Source: Mycobacterium sp. SVM_VP21 | Lineage (GTDB): Bacteria; Actinomycetota; Actinomycetes; Mycobacteriales; Mycobacteriaceae | Direction of reading: 5' to 3' | DNA: 64,000 bases | NCBI GenBank assembly: GCA_024758765.1 | Contig: CP101406.1 | Location: 2,108,001-2,172,000 of the forward strand | Shown: one piece after another, positions 22,570-32,655 of the stretch | How positions within the stretch are numbered: the stretch's first letter is position 1 | Layout of the letters: each line of letters begins with the position of its first letter | Program-made: the position numbers and the translations under genes | The notes under the pieces: generated by a model | Seen by the model: the letters and a program-made list of their open reading frames with translations, nothing else | Told to the model about the DNA's origin: nothing | Databases searched by the model: none

Positions 22570-23372
22570 TGCGGGGCGATCAGGATCCGGCACGCAAGGG
22601 AGGCGCGGTGGGCGCTGGCGAGTCCCAGTCCTGGGCCCCGTCGCGTGCCCCGTCTTGGCTGCGCCCGCTCGTCGACAACGTCGAGAAGGTGCCGACGGCC
22701 TACCTGCACCGGCTGCCCGCCGATGTTCGCGCGATGATCACGGCGGCCAACGCCAAGGCCAGCGTCGCCGGACGCCGGCGTGACGCGGCCGTACTGGTGT
22801 TGTTCTCCGGCCCGCCCGGCGGCCCGCCGGAGGCGATATCGGAATCGGCTGACCTGCTGGTCACGGTGCGGGCGTCGACGCTGCGCCATCACGCCGGCCA
22901 GGCCGCATTCCCGGGCGGAGCGGTCGATCCCGGCGACGACGGGCCGGTCGCCACCGCGTTGCGGGAGGCCAACGAGGAGACCGGGATCGACCCGGTCCGG
23001 GTGCACCCGTTGGTCACGTTGGACAAGATCTTCATCGCTCCCTCGGGGTTCCACGTGGTGCCGGTGCTGGCGTACTCCGAGGATCCCGGGCCGGTAACCG
23101 CGGTGGACCCGGGCGAGACCGCGATCGTGGCCCGCGTTCCAGTCCGGGCATTCATCAACCCCGAGAACCGGTTGATGGTTTACCGTGATGCGCGCAGTCG
23201 GCGTTGGGCTATGCCGGCGTTCCGGCTCAACCAGATGCTGGTCTGGGGATTCACCGCCCAGGTGATCTCAGCGATGCTGGATGTGGCCGGCTGGGCACAG
23301 CCCTGGGACACCAGCGAGGTACTTGGCCTGGACGAGGCCATGGCGCAGGTCGGAGGAGAAGGCGAGATATGA
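22569..23372 (+). CDS. NUDIX hydrolase, CoA-pyrophosphatase-like (Rv3672c homologue)
   Basis: The 267-aa protein has a NUDIX box GGAVDPGDDGPVATALREAN followed by EETGI, i.e. Gx5Ex7REUxEExGU with an Asp-rich start. Upstream it has LRHHAGQAAFPGGAVDP, the pattern of the CoA-pyrophosphatase (NudL/PCD1-type) group. It would hydrolyse CoA or acyl-CoA to phosphopantetheines and 3',5'-ADP. The N-terminal ~45 residues are an extension. Start ATG 22569 shares its first base with the preceding stop, and its own stop overlaps the marP ATG (ATGA). Confidence 0.8.
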   Translation: MRGDQDPARKGGAVGAGESQSWAPSRAPSWLRPLVDNVEKVPTAYLHRLPADVRAMITAANAKASVAGRRRDAAVLVLFSGPPGGPPEAISESADLLVTVRASTLRHHAGQAAFPGGAVDPGDDGPVATALREANEETGIDPVRVHPLVTLDKIFIAPSGFHVVPVLAYSEDPGPVTAVDPGETAIVARVPVRAFINPENRLMVYRDARSRRWAMPAFRLNQMLVWGFTAQVISAMLDVAGWAQPWDTSEVLGLDEAMAQVGGEGEI

Positions 23373-24562
23373 CGTCGTCGCAGTGGCTGGACATCGCCGT
23401 GCTGGCGATCGCCTTCGTTGCCGCAGTATCCGGCTGGCGTTCCGGCGCGCTGGGCTCCCTGCTGTCTTTCGTCGGTGTTGCGTTGGGGGCGATGGCCGGG
23501 GTGCTGCTGGCGCCACACCTGATCGAGAGCGTCTCCGGTGCGCGGCTGAAACTGTTCGCCGCGCTGTTTCTGATCCTGGCCATGGTCGTCATCGGCGAGG
23601 TTGCCGGGGTGGTGCTGGGCCGGGCGGTGCGCGGAGCGATCCGCAACCCCGGTGTCCGCGGAGTCGACTCCATCATCGGGGTGGTGCTGCAGCTGGGCGT
23701 GGTGCTGATCGCGGCCTGGCTGCTGGCCACCCCGCTGACCGCGTCCGATCAGCCGAACCTGGCCGCCGCCGTCAACGATTCGCGAGTGTTGCGCCAGGTC
23801 GACGATGTCGCGCCGCAGTGGCTCAAGAACGTGCCTCGGCGGCTCTCGGCGGTGCTCGACGATTCCGGGCTGCCCGCCGTGCTGGAGCCCTTCAGTCACG
23901 CCCCGATCGCCGCGGTGGATGCGCCGGACCCGGAACTGGCCGCCAGTCCGGTGGTGGAAGCCACTGCGCCGAGCGTGCTGCGGATCCGCGGTGTGGCACC
24001 CAACTGCCAGAAAGTGTTGGAGGGCACCGGATTCGTCATCTCGCCCACCCGGGTGATGACGAATGCGCACGTGGTGGCCGGCTCGGACAGCGTCACCGTG
24101 GAGAGCGGCACCAAGTCGTATGAGGCCACGGTCATCTCCTTCGATCCCAAGGAGGACATCTCGATCCTGGCGGTGCCCGATCTGCCGTTGCCGCCGTTGG
24201 CGTTCGCCTCTTCGCCCGCCCAGGCCGATACCGATGCGCTGGTGCTGGGCTACCCCGGCGGCGGGGTCTTCGAGGCCACCCCGGCCCGGATCCGCGACGT
24301 CATCAACCTTGAGGGCCCCGACATCTACCGCAACACCACTGTCACCCGCCGGGTTTACACCATCAGAGGCACTGTGCAGCAAGGTAATTCCGGCGGCCCC
24401 ATGATTGACATGGACGGCCGGGTGATCGGCGTGGTGTTCGGTGCGGCGGTCGACGACGCTGACACCGGGTTCGTGATGACCGCCGAGGAGGTGGCGGGTC
24501 AGCTCGCCCGCATCGGCGACACCCAGCCGGTCTCGACGCAGACCTGCGTCGGGGGAGAGTGA
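23369..24562 (+). CDS. marP: Membrane serine protease MarP (Rv3671c homologue)
   Basis: The 397-aa protein has four N-terminal membrane helices of the CvpA type (to about residue 145). A chymotrypsin-like periplasmic protease domain follows. The catalytic triad is visible: His ~234 in MTNAHVVAG, Asp ~263 in KEDISILAV, and Ser ~341 in QQGNSGGPM. Two cysteines (APNCQKVL near 213 and TQTCVGGE at the end) match the disulfide that controls the M. tuberculosis enzyme. MarP processes the peptidoglycan hydrolase RipA and gives acid and oxidative-stress resistance. ATG 23369 gives exactly the M. tuberculosis length. Confidence 0.95.
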   Translation: MTSSQWLDIAVLAIAFVAAVSGWRSGALGSLLSFVGVALGAMAGVLLAPHLIESVSGARLKLFAALFLILAMVVIGEVAGVVLGRAVRGAIRNPGVRGVDSIIGVVLQLGVVLIAAWLLATPLTASDQPNLAAAVNDSRVLRQVDDVAPQWLKNVPRRLSAVLDDSGLPAVLEPFSHAPIAAVDAPDPELAASPVVEATAPSVLRIRGVAPNCQKVLEGTGFVISPTRVMTNAHVVAGSDSVTVESGTKSYEATVISFDPKEDISILAVPDLPLPPLAFASSPAQADTDALVLGYPGGGVFEATPARIRDVINLEGPDIYRNTTVTRRVYTIRGTVQQGNSGGPMIDMDGRVIGVVFGAAVDDADTGFVMTAEEVAGQLARIGDTQPVSTQTCVGGE

Positions 24563-24563
24563 G

Positions 24564-25529
24564 TTACGCTCTGCCGCGCAGGAATTGCGTCAGGTGGTCG
24601 TTGACCACCTCGGGTGCCTCTTCGTGAGCGAAATGTCCCGCGCCGGGAATCGACACGTACTGCCCGTGCGGCGCGTACTGCCGGGTCTTGTTGACCGGGT
24701 CGGCCAGCACGTAGGGGTCGTCCTCGCCGCGTAGGTGCAGCAGCGGAATGTTCAGTGTGCGCAGGTCCAGCGCCTTCATGAACCGTTGGCCCTCGGCGCG
24801 GAACTGACTGCGCACCGCCCAGCGCTGGTACTCCAGCGCGCAATGGGCCGCCGACGGAATCTGTACCGCGGTGCGCAGGTGCCCGATGGTCTCGGCGAAA
24901 TCCGCACTTGCCTGCCAGCCCGCCCCAGCTCTACTGCGCACCAAGCGCTCAAGCTCGGCTCCATCGCGGCGGGTCAGGGAGCGTTCCGGCCAGAACGGCA
25001 CCTGGTACCGCAGCAACCACGGCAACAGCGCCCGGCCCTGATCGGCGTGGGTCAGCGCCGAGTTGCGCAGCGCCGCCGGATGCGGTGAGCTGACCACGGC
25101 GATATCGCGCACCAATCGGGGGTGCAGCAGCGCGGTCGCCCAGCAGACCAGGCCGCCGTCGGCGTGGCCGACCAGGGTCGCCGAGGAGTGCCCCAGGGCC
25201 CGGATCAGTCCGGCGGTGTCGCCGGCCAGCGTCCAGCCGTCGTAGCCGCGGGGAGGCTTGTCACTGCCGCCGTAGCCGCGCAGATCGACGGCGACGACCC
25301 GGGCATCGCTAAGCCCGCGCAATTGATGACGCCAGGTCCACCAGAACGAGCCGAACCCGTGCAGCAGCATGACCAGCGGCCGTGACGTCGGCGGGGCGTC
25401 GGCGGCGCTGTTCGTATCTTTGCCGGCCGGTGTCGCCTCTACGACATGGAATCGAATGCCGTTGGCGTGGATGTCCCAGTGTCGCCACGGCCCGTCGATA
25501 CGGGTGATCGACGGATCCGGTGGCGGCAC
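24564..25529 (-). CDS. ephE: Alpha/beta hydrolase, epoxide-hydrolase family (EphE)
   Basis: The 321-aa alpha/beta hydrolase has the oxyanion segment LVMLLHGFGSFWWTW and the nucleophile elbow ATLVGHADGGLVCWA with Asp in the nucleophile position. The final His is in IPGAGHFAHEEAPEV. Asp (not Ser) at the elbow supports epoxide hydrolase or dehalogenase-type chemistry. The natural substrate is unknown; M. tuberculosis EphE (Rv3670) is likewise uncharacterised. It converges on marP with one base between the stops, and its ATG overlaps the stop of the holin-like gene. Confidence 0.8.
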   Translation of the reverse strand: MPPPDPSITRIDGPWRHWDIHANGIRFHVVEATPAGKDTNSAADAPPTSRPLVMLLHGFGSFWWTWRHQLRGLSDARVVAVDLRGYGGSDKPPRGYDGWTLAGDTAGLIRALGHSSATLVGHADGGLVCWATALLHPRLVRDIAVVSSPHPAALRNSALTHADQGRALLPWLLRYQVPFWPERSLTRRDGAELERLVRSRAGAGWQASADFAETIGHLRTAVQIPSAAHCALEYQRWAVRSQFRAEGQRFMKALDLRTLNIPLLHLRGEDDPYVLADPVNKTRQYAPHGQYVSIPGAGHFAHEEAPEVVNDHLTQFLRGRA

Positions 25530-26083
25530 TACCAGCCCGAGGGATCGGTGGTCGGCCTACCGGACGAGCCCGCCGGTGACGCCGACGAGCCGTGCAGGCG
25601 GTCCGGGTCGGGACGCAGCGCGTCGCGAGTCTCGCGCACCGATTCGATCGTTTGGCGCGGTCCGCGGATACGGCGCACTCGCAGGAAGCCGAGCAGCGCC
25701 AGAGTCACGGTCACCACCAGCATGATCCCGAACACGATCAGGTAAGCGGCCCAGTCCTGCAGCCACATGTTGAGCAGCTCGGCGACGAAGAAGAAGAAAA
25801 AGAAGGTGGAGTAGAACAGCACGACCAGGGCCGCAATGAAGAACACGCTGCCGGTCAGGCCCTTCTTCACGTCCCGTGTGATCTCGGCGCGGGCCAGTTC
25901 GACCTCCGCGCGCACCAGCGTCGACATCTGTGCCGTGGCGTCCTTGACGAGGTCACCCAGGGACGGGTCGGCGGGCAGCGCATGCGGGTCGGCCAACGGG
26001 ATGGTCGCCAAGGTGTTGGGCACGCCGTTGCGGTCCGCCTTCGCTGCGGCGCGTAATGCATTCCTGCGATCGGCCTTGCTCAC
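25529..26083 (-). CDS. Holin-superfamily membrane protein (Rv3669 homologue)
   Basis: The 184-aa protein begins VSKADRRNALRAAAKADRNG. It has the helical segment DATAQMSTLVRAEVELARAE and two membrane helices: one with the striking phenylalanine run VLFYSTFFFFFFVAELLN, the other YLIVFGIMLVVTVTLALLGF. This is the phage_holin_3_6 (YqjE-like) layout of actinobacterial membrane proteins, whose function is unknown and not lytic as far as known. GTG 26083 has GGAGGACAG upstream, which decides the start over an ATG at 26236. It is in one unit with ephE. Confidence 0.75.
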   Translation of the reverse strand: MSKADRRNALRAAAKADRNGVPNTLATIPLADPHALPADPSLGDLVKDATAQMSTLVRAEVELARAEITRDVKKGLTGSVFFIAALVVLFYSTFFFFFFVAELLNMWLQDWAAYLIVFGIMLVVTVTLALLGFLRVRRIRGPRQTIESVRETRDALRPDPDRLHGSSASPAGSSGRPTTDPSGW

Positions 26084-26293
26084 TGGCTGTCCTCCCGTTC
26101 GCCGTCGTCGCGGCTTAATGTTGCCATGCGGTAGCTGACCCGACGAGTGGCCCCGGAAAGCTGCGGCAGATCGCGAGCCGCCGGCGGCCCCGACGGTGCT
26201 AGCCCGCGGCGCGCCCAGCCCCGCCAGGTCACTCACCGCAGTTAGGCTGTTTCTCTACCACCGGGGGTGGAGTTGATCGACGGGAGAACCGCT

Positions 26294-27010
26294 GTGCAGA
26301 TCGCACACCGCTGGTTGCTGCGCAGCGCGACGGCGCTGTTGGCATGGGTGACTTGTGCCGCCTTGGCCACCTTCGTCGCACCGGTGGGCCGAGTCGCCGC
26401 CGACGACAAGGTGGTGATGGGCGGGGGCGCCGGCATCGTGGTCGATGAGGACACGTTGTGCACACTGACCGCGATCGGCCATGACAAGACCGGTGCACTG
26501 ATCGGTTTCACCTCGGCGCACTGCGGTGGCCCCGGCGCCCAGGTGGCTGCCGAGGGATCCGAAGGCAACGGCATCATCGGCCACATGGTGGCCGGCAACG
26601 ATGGCCTGGACTACGCGGTGATCGAGTTCGACCCGAACAAGGTGACGCCGGTGTCCAACTTCGGTGGCTTCGTGATCGGCGGCATCGGCCCGGACCCGAT
26701 CTTCGGTCAGATCGCCTGCAAGCAGGGCCGTACCACCGGCAACTCCTGCGGCCTCACCTGGGGGCCGGGCCAAGACCCGGGCACCATTGTGATGCAGGTC
26801 TGCGGGCGTCCCGGCGACTCCGGCGGGCCGGTCGTGGTGAACAACATGCTGGTCGGCATGATCCACGGCGCGTTCAGCGACGCGTTGCCGACCTGCGTGA
26901 TCAAGTACATCCCGTTGCACACACCCGCGGTCGTGGTGTCGATCAACGCCGTGCTGGGCGACATCAACGCCAACGACCGGCCGGGCGCGGGCTTCGTCCC
27001 GGTCGGCTAG
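26294..27010 (+). CDS. Secreted S1-type serine protease (Rv3668c homologue)
   Basis: The 238-aa protein has a signal peptide (LLRSATALLAWVTCAALATF, cleavage after VAA). A trypsin-like domain follows with His in GFTSAHCGGPG, Asp in GNDGLDYAVIEFD and Ser in CGRPGDSGGPVVV. Six cysteines suit extracellular disulfides. It is the Rv3668c orthologue; the substrate is unknown. I choose GTG 26294 because GGGAG stands upstream and it gives a clean signal peptide; ATG 26267 is in frame nine codons earlier. It is divergent from the holin-like gene. Confidence 0.85.
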   Translation: MQIAHRWLLRSATALLAWVTCAALATFVAPVGRVAADDKVVMGGGAGIVVDEDTLCTLTAIGHDKTGALIGFTSAHCGGPGAQVAAEGSEGNGIIGHMVAGNDGLDYAVIEFDPNKVTPVSNFGGFVIGGIGPDPIFGQIACKQGRTTGNSCGLTWGPGQDPGTIVMQVCGRPGDSGGPVVVNNMLVGMIHGAFSDALPTCVIKYIPLHTPAVVVSINAVLGDINANDRPGAGFVPVG

Positions 27011-27043
27011 GCGATCGCAAGCGCGGCGGGTCGCCGCATTGGC

Positions 27044-29059
<2,016 letters not shown>

Positions 29060-29094
29060 CGAGCCTAATCACCTCGGCGGTAGTGTCACAGCCC

Positions 29095-29841
29095 GTGACC
29101 ACCGCGGAGGATCCACTGGCCCCGTTAGTTCAGCTGCCCGGTGTCTCCGAGGCCAGTGAGCAGGTGCGCGACGAGCTGGCCCGGGTACATCGGCATAAGA
29201 CCAACATGCGGGGCTGGCCAGTCAGTGCCGCGGAGGCCTCGCTGCGGGCGGCGCGGGCGTCGTCGGTGCTCGACGGCGGGCCGGCGGCCGTGGACGCCGC
29301 CTCGACCTCTGACCCGGTGTTCGCCGGGGCCCTGCGGGTGGCCCAGGCCCTGGAAGGCGGGGAGACCACCCTGGTCGAGGTGTGGCGACGTGCGCCGCTG
29401 CAGGCCTTGGCCCGGCTGCATGTGTTGGCCGCCGCGGACCTCGTCGACGAGGAGCGCCTCGGCCGGCCCGAAGGCGGCGCGGCGGTCGGGCGCCGGCTGG
29501 AGATGCTGGCCGACCTGGCGACCGGTGGCACGTCAGTGGCTGCGCCGGTGTTCGCCGCGGTGGTGCACGGTGAACTGCTGACGCTCGCGCCGTTCGGTAG
29601 CGCCGACGGCGTGGTGGCCCGCGGCGCGGCCCGGCTGGTCACCATCGCCAGCGGATTGGACCGCCATGGGCTGGGAGTGCCCGAGGTGACCTGGATGCGT
29701 AACGCGCGTGACTACCGGCGGGCGGCGGCGGGCTTCGCGACCGGTTCAGCCGAGGCGGTCAGCGCCTGGCTGCTGCTGTGTTGCGGCGCGATGCGTACCG
29801 GTGCGCTCGACGCGCTGGGAATTGCTGAGGCGGGTCGCTAG
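29095..29841 (+). CDS. Conserved mycobacterial protein (Rv3662c homologue)
   Basis: The 248-aa Ala-rich protein begins VTTAEDPLAPLVQLPGVSEA. It has HKTNMRGWPVSAAEASLRAA, APLQALARLHVLAAADLVDE and GLGVPEVTWMRNARDYRRAA. The region RAARASSVLDGG vaguely recalls the N-terminal motif of Fic-type proteins, but no HPFxxGNG motif is present, so I assign no activity. GTG 29095 lies 8 bases after TAGTGT (29081-29086), a -10-like hexamer, so the transcript may be leaderless. It diverges from acs with 35 bp between starts and converges on the Ms1 RNA. Confidence 0.75.
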   Translation: MTTAEDPLAPLVQLPGVSEASEQVRDELARVHRHKTNMRGWPVSAAEASLRAARASSVLDGGPAAVDAASTSDPVFAGALRVAQALEGGETTLVEVWRRAPLQALARLHVLAAADLVDEERLGRPEGGAAVGRRLEMLADLATGGTSVAAPVFAAVVHGELLTLAPFGSADGVVARGAARLVTIASGLDRHGLGVPEVTWMRNARDYRRAAAGFATGSAEAVSAWLLLCCGAMRTGALDALGIAEAGR

Positions 29842-29874
29842 GCGCTGATTCGGGCCGTTTGAAGAGGTCCTGGA

Positions 29875-30178
29875 ACGAACGAAGCGGGCGGCGTTCCGAA
29901 TGATTCGGATCGCCGCCCGCTAGCACGGTACACGGTTACCAAGCGTCCAACTTGGGCTGCGTGGGTGGCCTCGGCGCTCCTGCGGTGTTCTTCGGCTGCA
30001 ACCCCACCCAAAGGGCTGGCAACACCGATCACGTTCCGCAATTACGCAGGCCCGCAACACTTCTGCCATCTTCGCGGCTGTGGCTCCGCGTGGGTACCGC
30101 TCTCCGTACTGGGAAGTGCGGTTCGGGAGGTCGATCCTTCTCTTCCGGGGCGACCCTGGCCTTACCGGCTTCCGTGCT
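29875..30178 (-). ncRNA. Ms1 (MTS2823) small RNA
   Basis: The 436-bp gap between the Rv3662c and Rv3661 homologues is where mycobacteria encode Ms1, the very abundant ~300-nt stationary-phase RNA that binds RNA polymerase core lacking sigma. On the minus strand TAGTAC (30190 down to 30185) is a likely -10 box, giving a start near 30178. The 3' end is a long stem-loop (29921-29904 with 29900-29883: AGCGGGCGGCG...CGCCGCCCGCT) followed by TCGTTCGTTC. The predicted length of about 300 nt and the orientation relative to Rv3661 both match. The exact 5' end is unproven. Confidence 0.8.
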
Positions 30179-30277
30179 TCCTTTGTACTACGTGACGCAC
30201 GACACAGCAAGGGTCAATCGCATACGGCGTGTGCCGTGTCATCGGATTGTGATCAGCGATGTTTGCTGGAGGCTGGA

Positions 30278-31150
30278 TCAGGGCACCAGTCGGCGCAGTA
30301 GGGAGTAGGTCAGCGCGCCGGCGGCCAGTGCGCTGACACCGACCGCGGCAGTGGTGGCCAGCGCGGCACCGGAGGGCGCGGGGATGCGGTCACGCAGCGA
30401 CACCGGCCGCGAGAACGTCAGCACCGGCCAGCCGTTGGCGATCGCCTCTTTGCGCAGCGCGCGGTCGGGGTTCACCGCCGACGGATGCCCGACCACCTGC
30501 AGCATCGGTAGGTCGGTGATCGAGTCCGAATAGGCGTAGCAGTGCTCCAGCGGATAGCCCTCGCGGGCGGCCAGCTCGCGGATGGCTTGCACCTTGCCTT
30601 CGCCGTAGCAGTAGAACGCGATCTCGCCGGTGTACTTGCCGTCGGCGACGACCATCCGGGTGGCCATGGCGTGGGTTGCGCCCAGCGCCCGGGCGATGGG
30701 CGCCACGATCTCCTCGCCGGAGGCCGAGACCACCACCACGTCGCGGCCGCACAGTTTGTGATCGGCGATCAGCTCGGCGGCCTCCGCGAAGATCAGTGGC
30801 GTGACGATGTCGTGCATCGTCTCGTTGACGATCGCCTTGACCTGTTCCACGTTCCAGCCGGTGCACATGTTGGTCAGGTGGGCCCGCATCCGCTCCATCT
30901 GATCGTGGTCGGCACCGGACAACAGCATCAGGAATTGCGCGTAACTGGACTTGAGTACGGTGCGACGGTTGATCAGTCCCTGGTCCATAAAGGGTTTGCT
31001 GAAGGCCAGCGCGCTGGACTTCGCAATGACCGTCTGATCGAGGTCCAAGAAGGCCGCGGTACGGGTTCGAGGGGCCGTGAAAGGTGCCGCAGGGTCGGTT
31101 GGCGACGTAGACGCTGAGTGCGGCTGCGGGGTGGATGCGGTCACCGCCAC
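30278..31150 (-). CDS. HAD-IB hydrolase, SerB-like (Rv3661 homologue)
   Basis: The 290-aa protein has the HAD motifs RTAAFLDLDQTVIAKSSALA (DxDxT, with Gln as fourth residue), VVVVSASGEEIVAPIARAL (motif II Ser), the motif III Lys in CYGEGKVQAIRELA, and CYAYSDSITDLPMLQVVGHP (DxxxD). The group HAD-IB includes phosphoserine phosphatase and the CicA/SerB-like hydrolases. A hydrophobic C-terminal helix (ALATTAAVGVSALAAGALTY) suggests membrane attachment, unlike true SerB. The substrate is not established. It lies between two small RNAs, Ms1 downstream and B11 upstream. Confidence 0.8.
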   Translation of the reverse strand: MAVTASTPQPHSASTSPTDPAAPFTAPRTRTAAFLDLDQTVIAKSSALAFSKPFMDQGLINRRTVLKSSYAQFLMLLSGADHDQMERMRAHLTNMCTGWNVEQVKAIVNETMHDIVTPLIFAEAAELIADHKLCGRDVVVVSASGEEIVAPIARALGATHAMATRMVVADGKYTGEIAFYCYGEGKVQAIRELAAREGYPLEHCYAYSDSITDLPMLQVVGHPSAVNPDRALRKEAIANGWPVLTFSRPVSLRDRIPAPSGAALATTAAVGVSALAAGALTYSLLRRLVP

Positions 31151-31279
31151 AGCATAGGTGCGAGAGGTCTGCTAACCCGGTGCTACAGGAGAAAGAGCAC
31201 TTCACACGTAGTGCGAGATTTAGGTCGCCATTTGATAGCAACACTTGCAAACACTTGCGCCGGACCACCCTGTCGTGTG

Positions 31280-31285
31280 TATAGT
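31280..31285 (+). promoter_or_regulatory. -10 element of B11/6C RNA
   Basis: TATAGT matches the mycobacterial -10 consensus and lies 7 bases before the predicted RNA start; TTGCGC at 31255-31260 is a possible -35 with 19-bp spacing. Confidence 0.65.
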
Positions 31286-31291
31286 GGCATC

Positions 31292-31386
31292 ACTCGGCTT
31301 ATGCTGAGGGTGTATCGGCCCGACCCCCCGGGGTTGATACGCGACGACCTCCGCCTCCTCCCCCCCTGGCGGGGGTCGTCTTTTTT
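31292..31386 (+). ncRNA. B11 (6C family) small RNA with intrinsic terminator
   Basis: The RNA lies upstream of the Rv3660c homologue on the same strand, the known place of B11 (about 93 nt, 6C RNA family). Two C-rich loops are visible: CGACCCCCCGGGG near 31321-31333, and the run CCCCCCC before TGGCGGGGGTCGTC. The second belongs to the terminator stem GACGACC/GGTCGTC followed by TTTTTT (31381-31386). 6C RNAs regulate by pairing their C-rich loops with G-rich ribosome sites. The rest of 31151-31572 shows no gene. Confidence 0.85.
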
Positions 31387-31572
31387 AACCGGTAAATTAG
31401 TTCGCCGGAGAGCCCCCGTACTGACTGGAACGTGTTACAGATCCGGCTTTTCATCCGATTAGTCTGGTTTTATCGGTAATCCATAACTTCAAGTTATCCA
31501 CAGTCGGGAATTTCATCCACACTCGCCGGGAATCGGTTGTCGTGACGAAGGCTGTCGCGCCACGGTAAGGCG

Positions 31573-32655
31573 GTGAGCGCAGCCACCGGCCTGTTGGCCC
31601 TCGTTACCCAACCGGCGCTGCGTGACGAACTGGACCGGGTGGCCGCGGCGGCGGGTGTGCGCATCATTCACCTCGGCGCCGAGATGCCGAACCGCAGGGC
31701 TTGGTCGGCTGCCGCGGCCGTGGTGCTCGACGAGGAGGCTGCCGCGCGGTGTGGACCGGCCCGGTTGCCGCGCCGCCCCCACGTCGTGGTGCTCAGCGGC
31801 GGCCAACCCACCACCCTCACCTGGCAAGCCGGTGTCGCCGTCGGGGCGCAACGGGTGCTGGCCCTGCCCGCCGAAGGCAACGAGCTGGTGGCCGAGCTGG
31901 CTGAGGCCGGCGAATCGGTGCGTGATGGGGTGCGCCGCGGCGACGTGATCGCGGTGATCGGCGCGCGCGGGGGAGCGGGCGCCTCGTTGCTGGCAACGGC
32001 GCTGGCCCAGCATGCAGGGGATGCGCTGCTGGTCGACCTCGACGCTTGGGGTGGGGGCATCGATCTGCTGGTGGGCACTGAGAACGCCGCCGGCCTGCGC
32101 TGGTGCGACCTGGCGCAGCACAGCGGGCGGCTGACCTGGACGGCGCTGCGCGAAGCGCTGCCCCGGCAGCGTGGGGTAAGTGTCCTGTCCGGCGCCCGTC
32201 GGGGCGACGCGGCCTACGAGGCCACGGAAGTCGACGCCGGCACCGTCGACGCTGTCGTAGATGCGGGCCGTCGTGGCGGGGTCACCGTGGTCTGCGACCT
32301 TCCCCGGGCGTTGGTCGATCCGGTCGAAACCGCGCTGAGCGCCGCCGATCTCGTCGTGCTGGTCAGCTCCTGCGACATACGGTCGTGCGCGGCCGGCGCG
32401 GCGCTCGCACCACGGCTGCGCACGGTGAACCCCCACGTCGGCCTGGTCGTGCGCGGGCCGGCTCCCGGCGGTCTCCGGGCCGCGGAGGTGGGCGAGATAG
32501 TCGGGTTGCCGTTGCTGACTGCATTGCGGGCCGAACCCCGACTGGCCGAACGCCTTGAACACTCGGGTCTGCGGTTGCATCGCCGCTCTGCGCTGGCGGC
32601 GGCAGCCGGTCGGGTCCTTGAACTGTTGCCGCAGCGGAAAGCCTTGGTCTCATGA
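31573..32655 (+). CDS. ssd: MinD/TadZ-like septum-site protein Ssd (Rv3660c homologue)
   Basis: The 360-aa protein has a receiver-like N-terminal part and a MinD-type ATPase-like part. The P-loop is degenerate (VIAVIGARGGAGASLLATAL, lacking the signature Lys pair), followed by LLVDLDAWGGGIDLLVG and CDLPRALVDPVETALS. In M. tuberculosis Rv3660c was named Ssd for its effect on septation. Position at the head of a Tad locus equally fits TadZ/CpaE, which places the pilus apparatus in the cell. The GTG start at 31573 follows a GGTAAGGCG stretch. It overlaps the tadA-like gene (ATGA). Confidence 0.85.
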   Translation: MSAATGLLALVTQPALRDELDRVAAAAGVRIIHLGAEMPNRRAWSAAAAVVLDEEAAARCGPARLPRRPHVVVLSGGQPTTLTWQAGVAVGAQRVLALPAEGNELVAELAEAGESVRDGVRRGDVIAVIGARGGAGASLLATALAQHAGDALLVDLDAWGGGIDLLVGTENAAGLRWCDLAQHSGRLTWTALREALPRQRGVSVLSGARRGDAAYEATEVDAGTVDAVVDAGRRGGVTVVCDLPRALVDPVETALSAADLVVLVSSCDIRSCAAGAALAPRLRTVNPHVGLVVRGPAPGGLRAAEVGEIVGLPLLTALRAEPRLAERLEHSGLRLHRRSALAAAAGRVLELLPQRKALVS

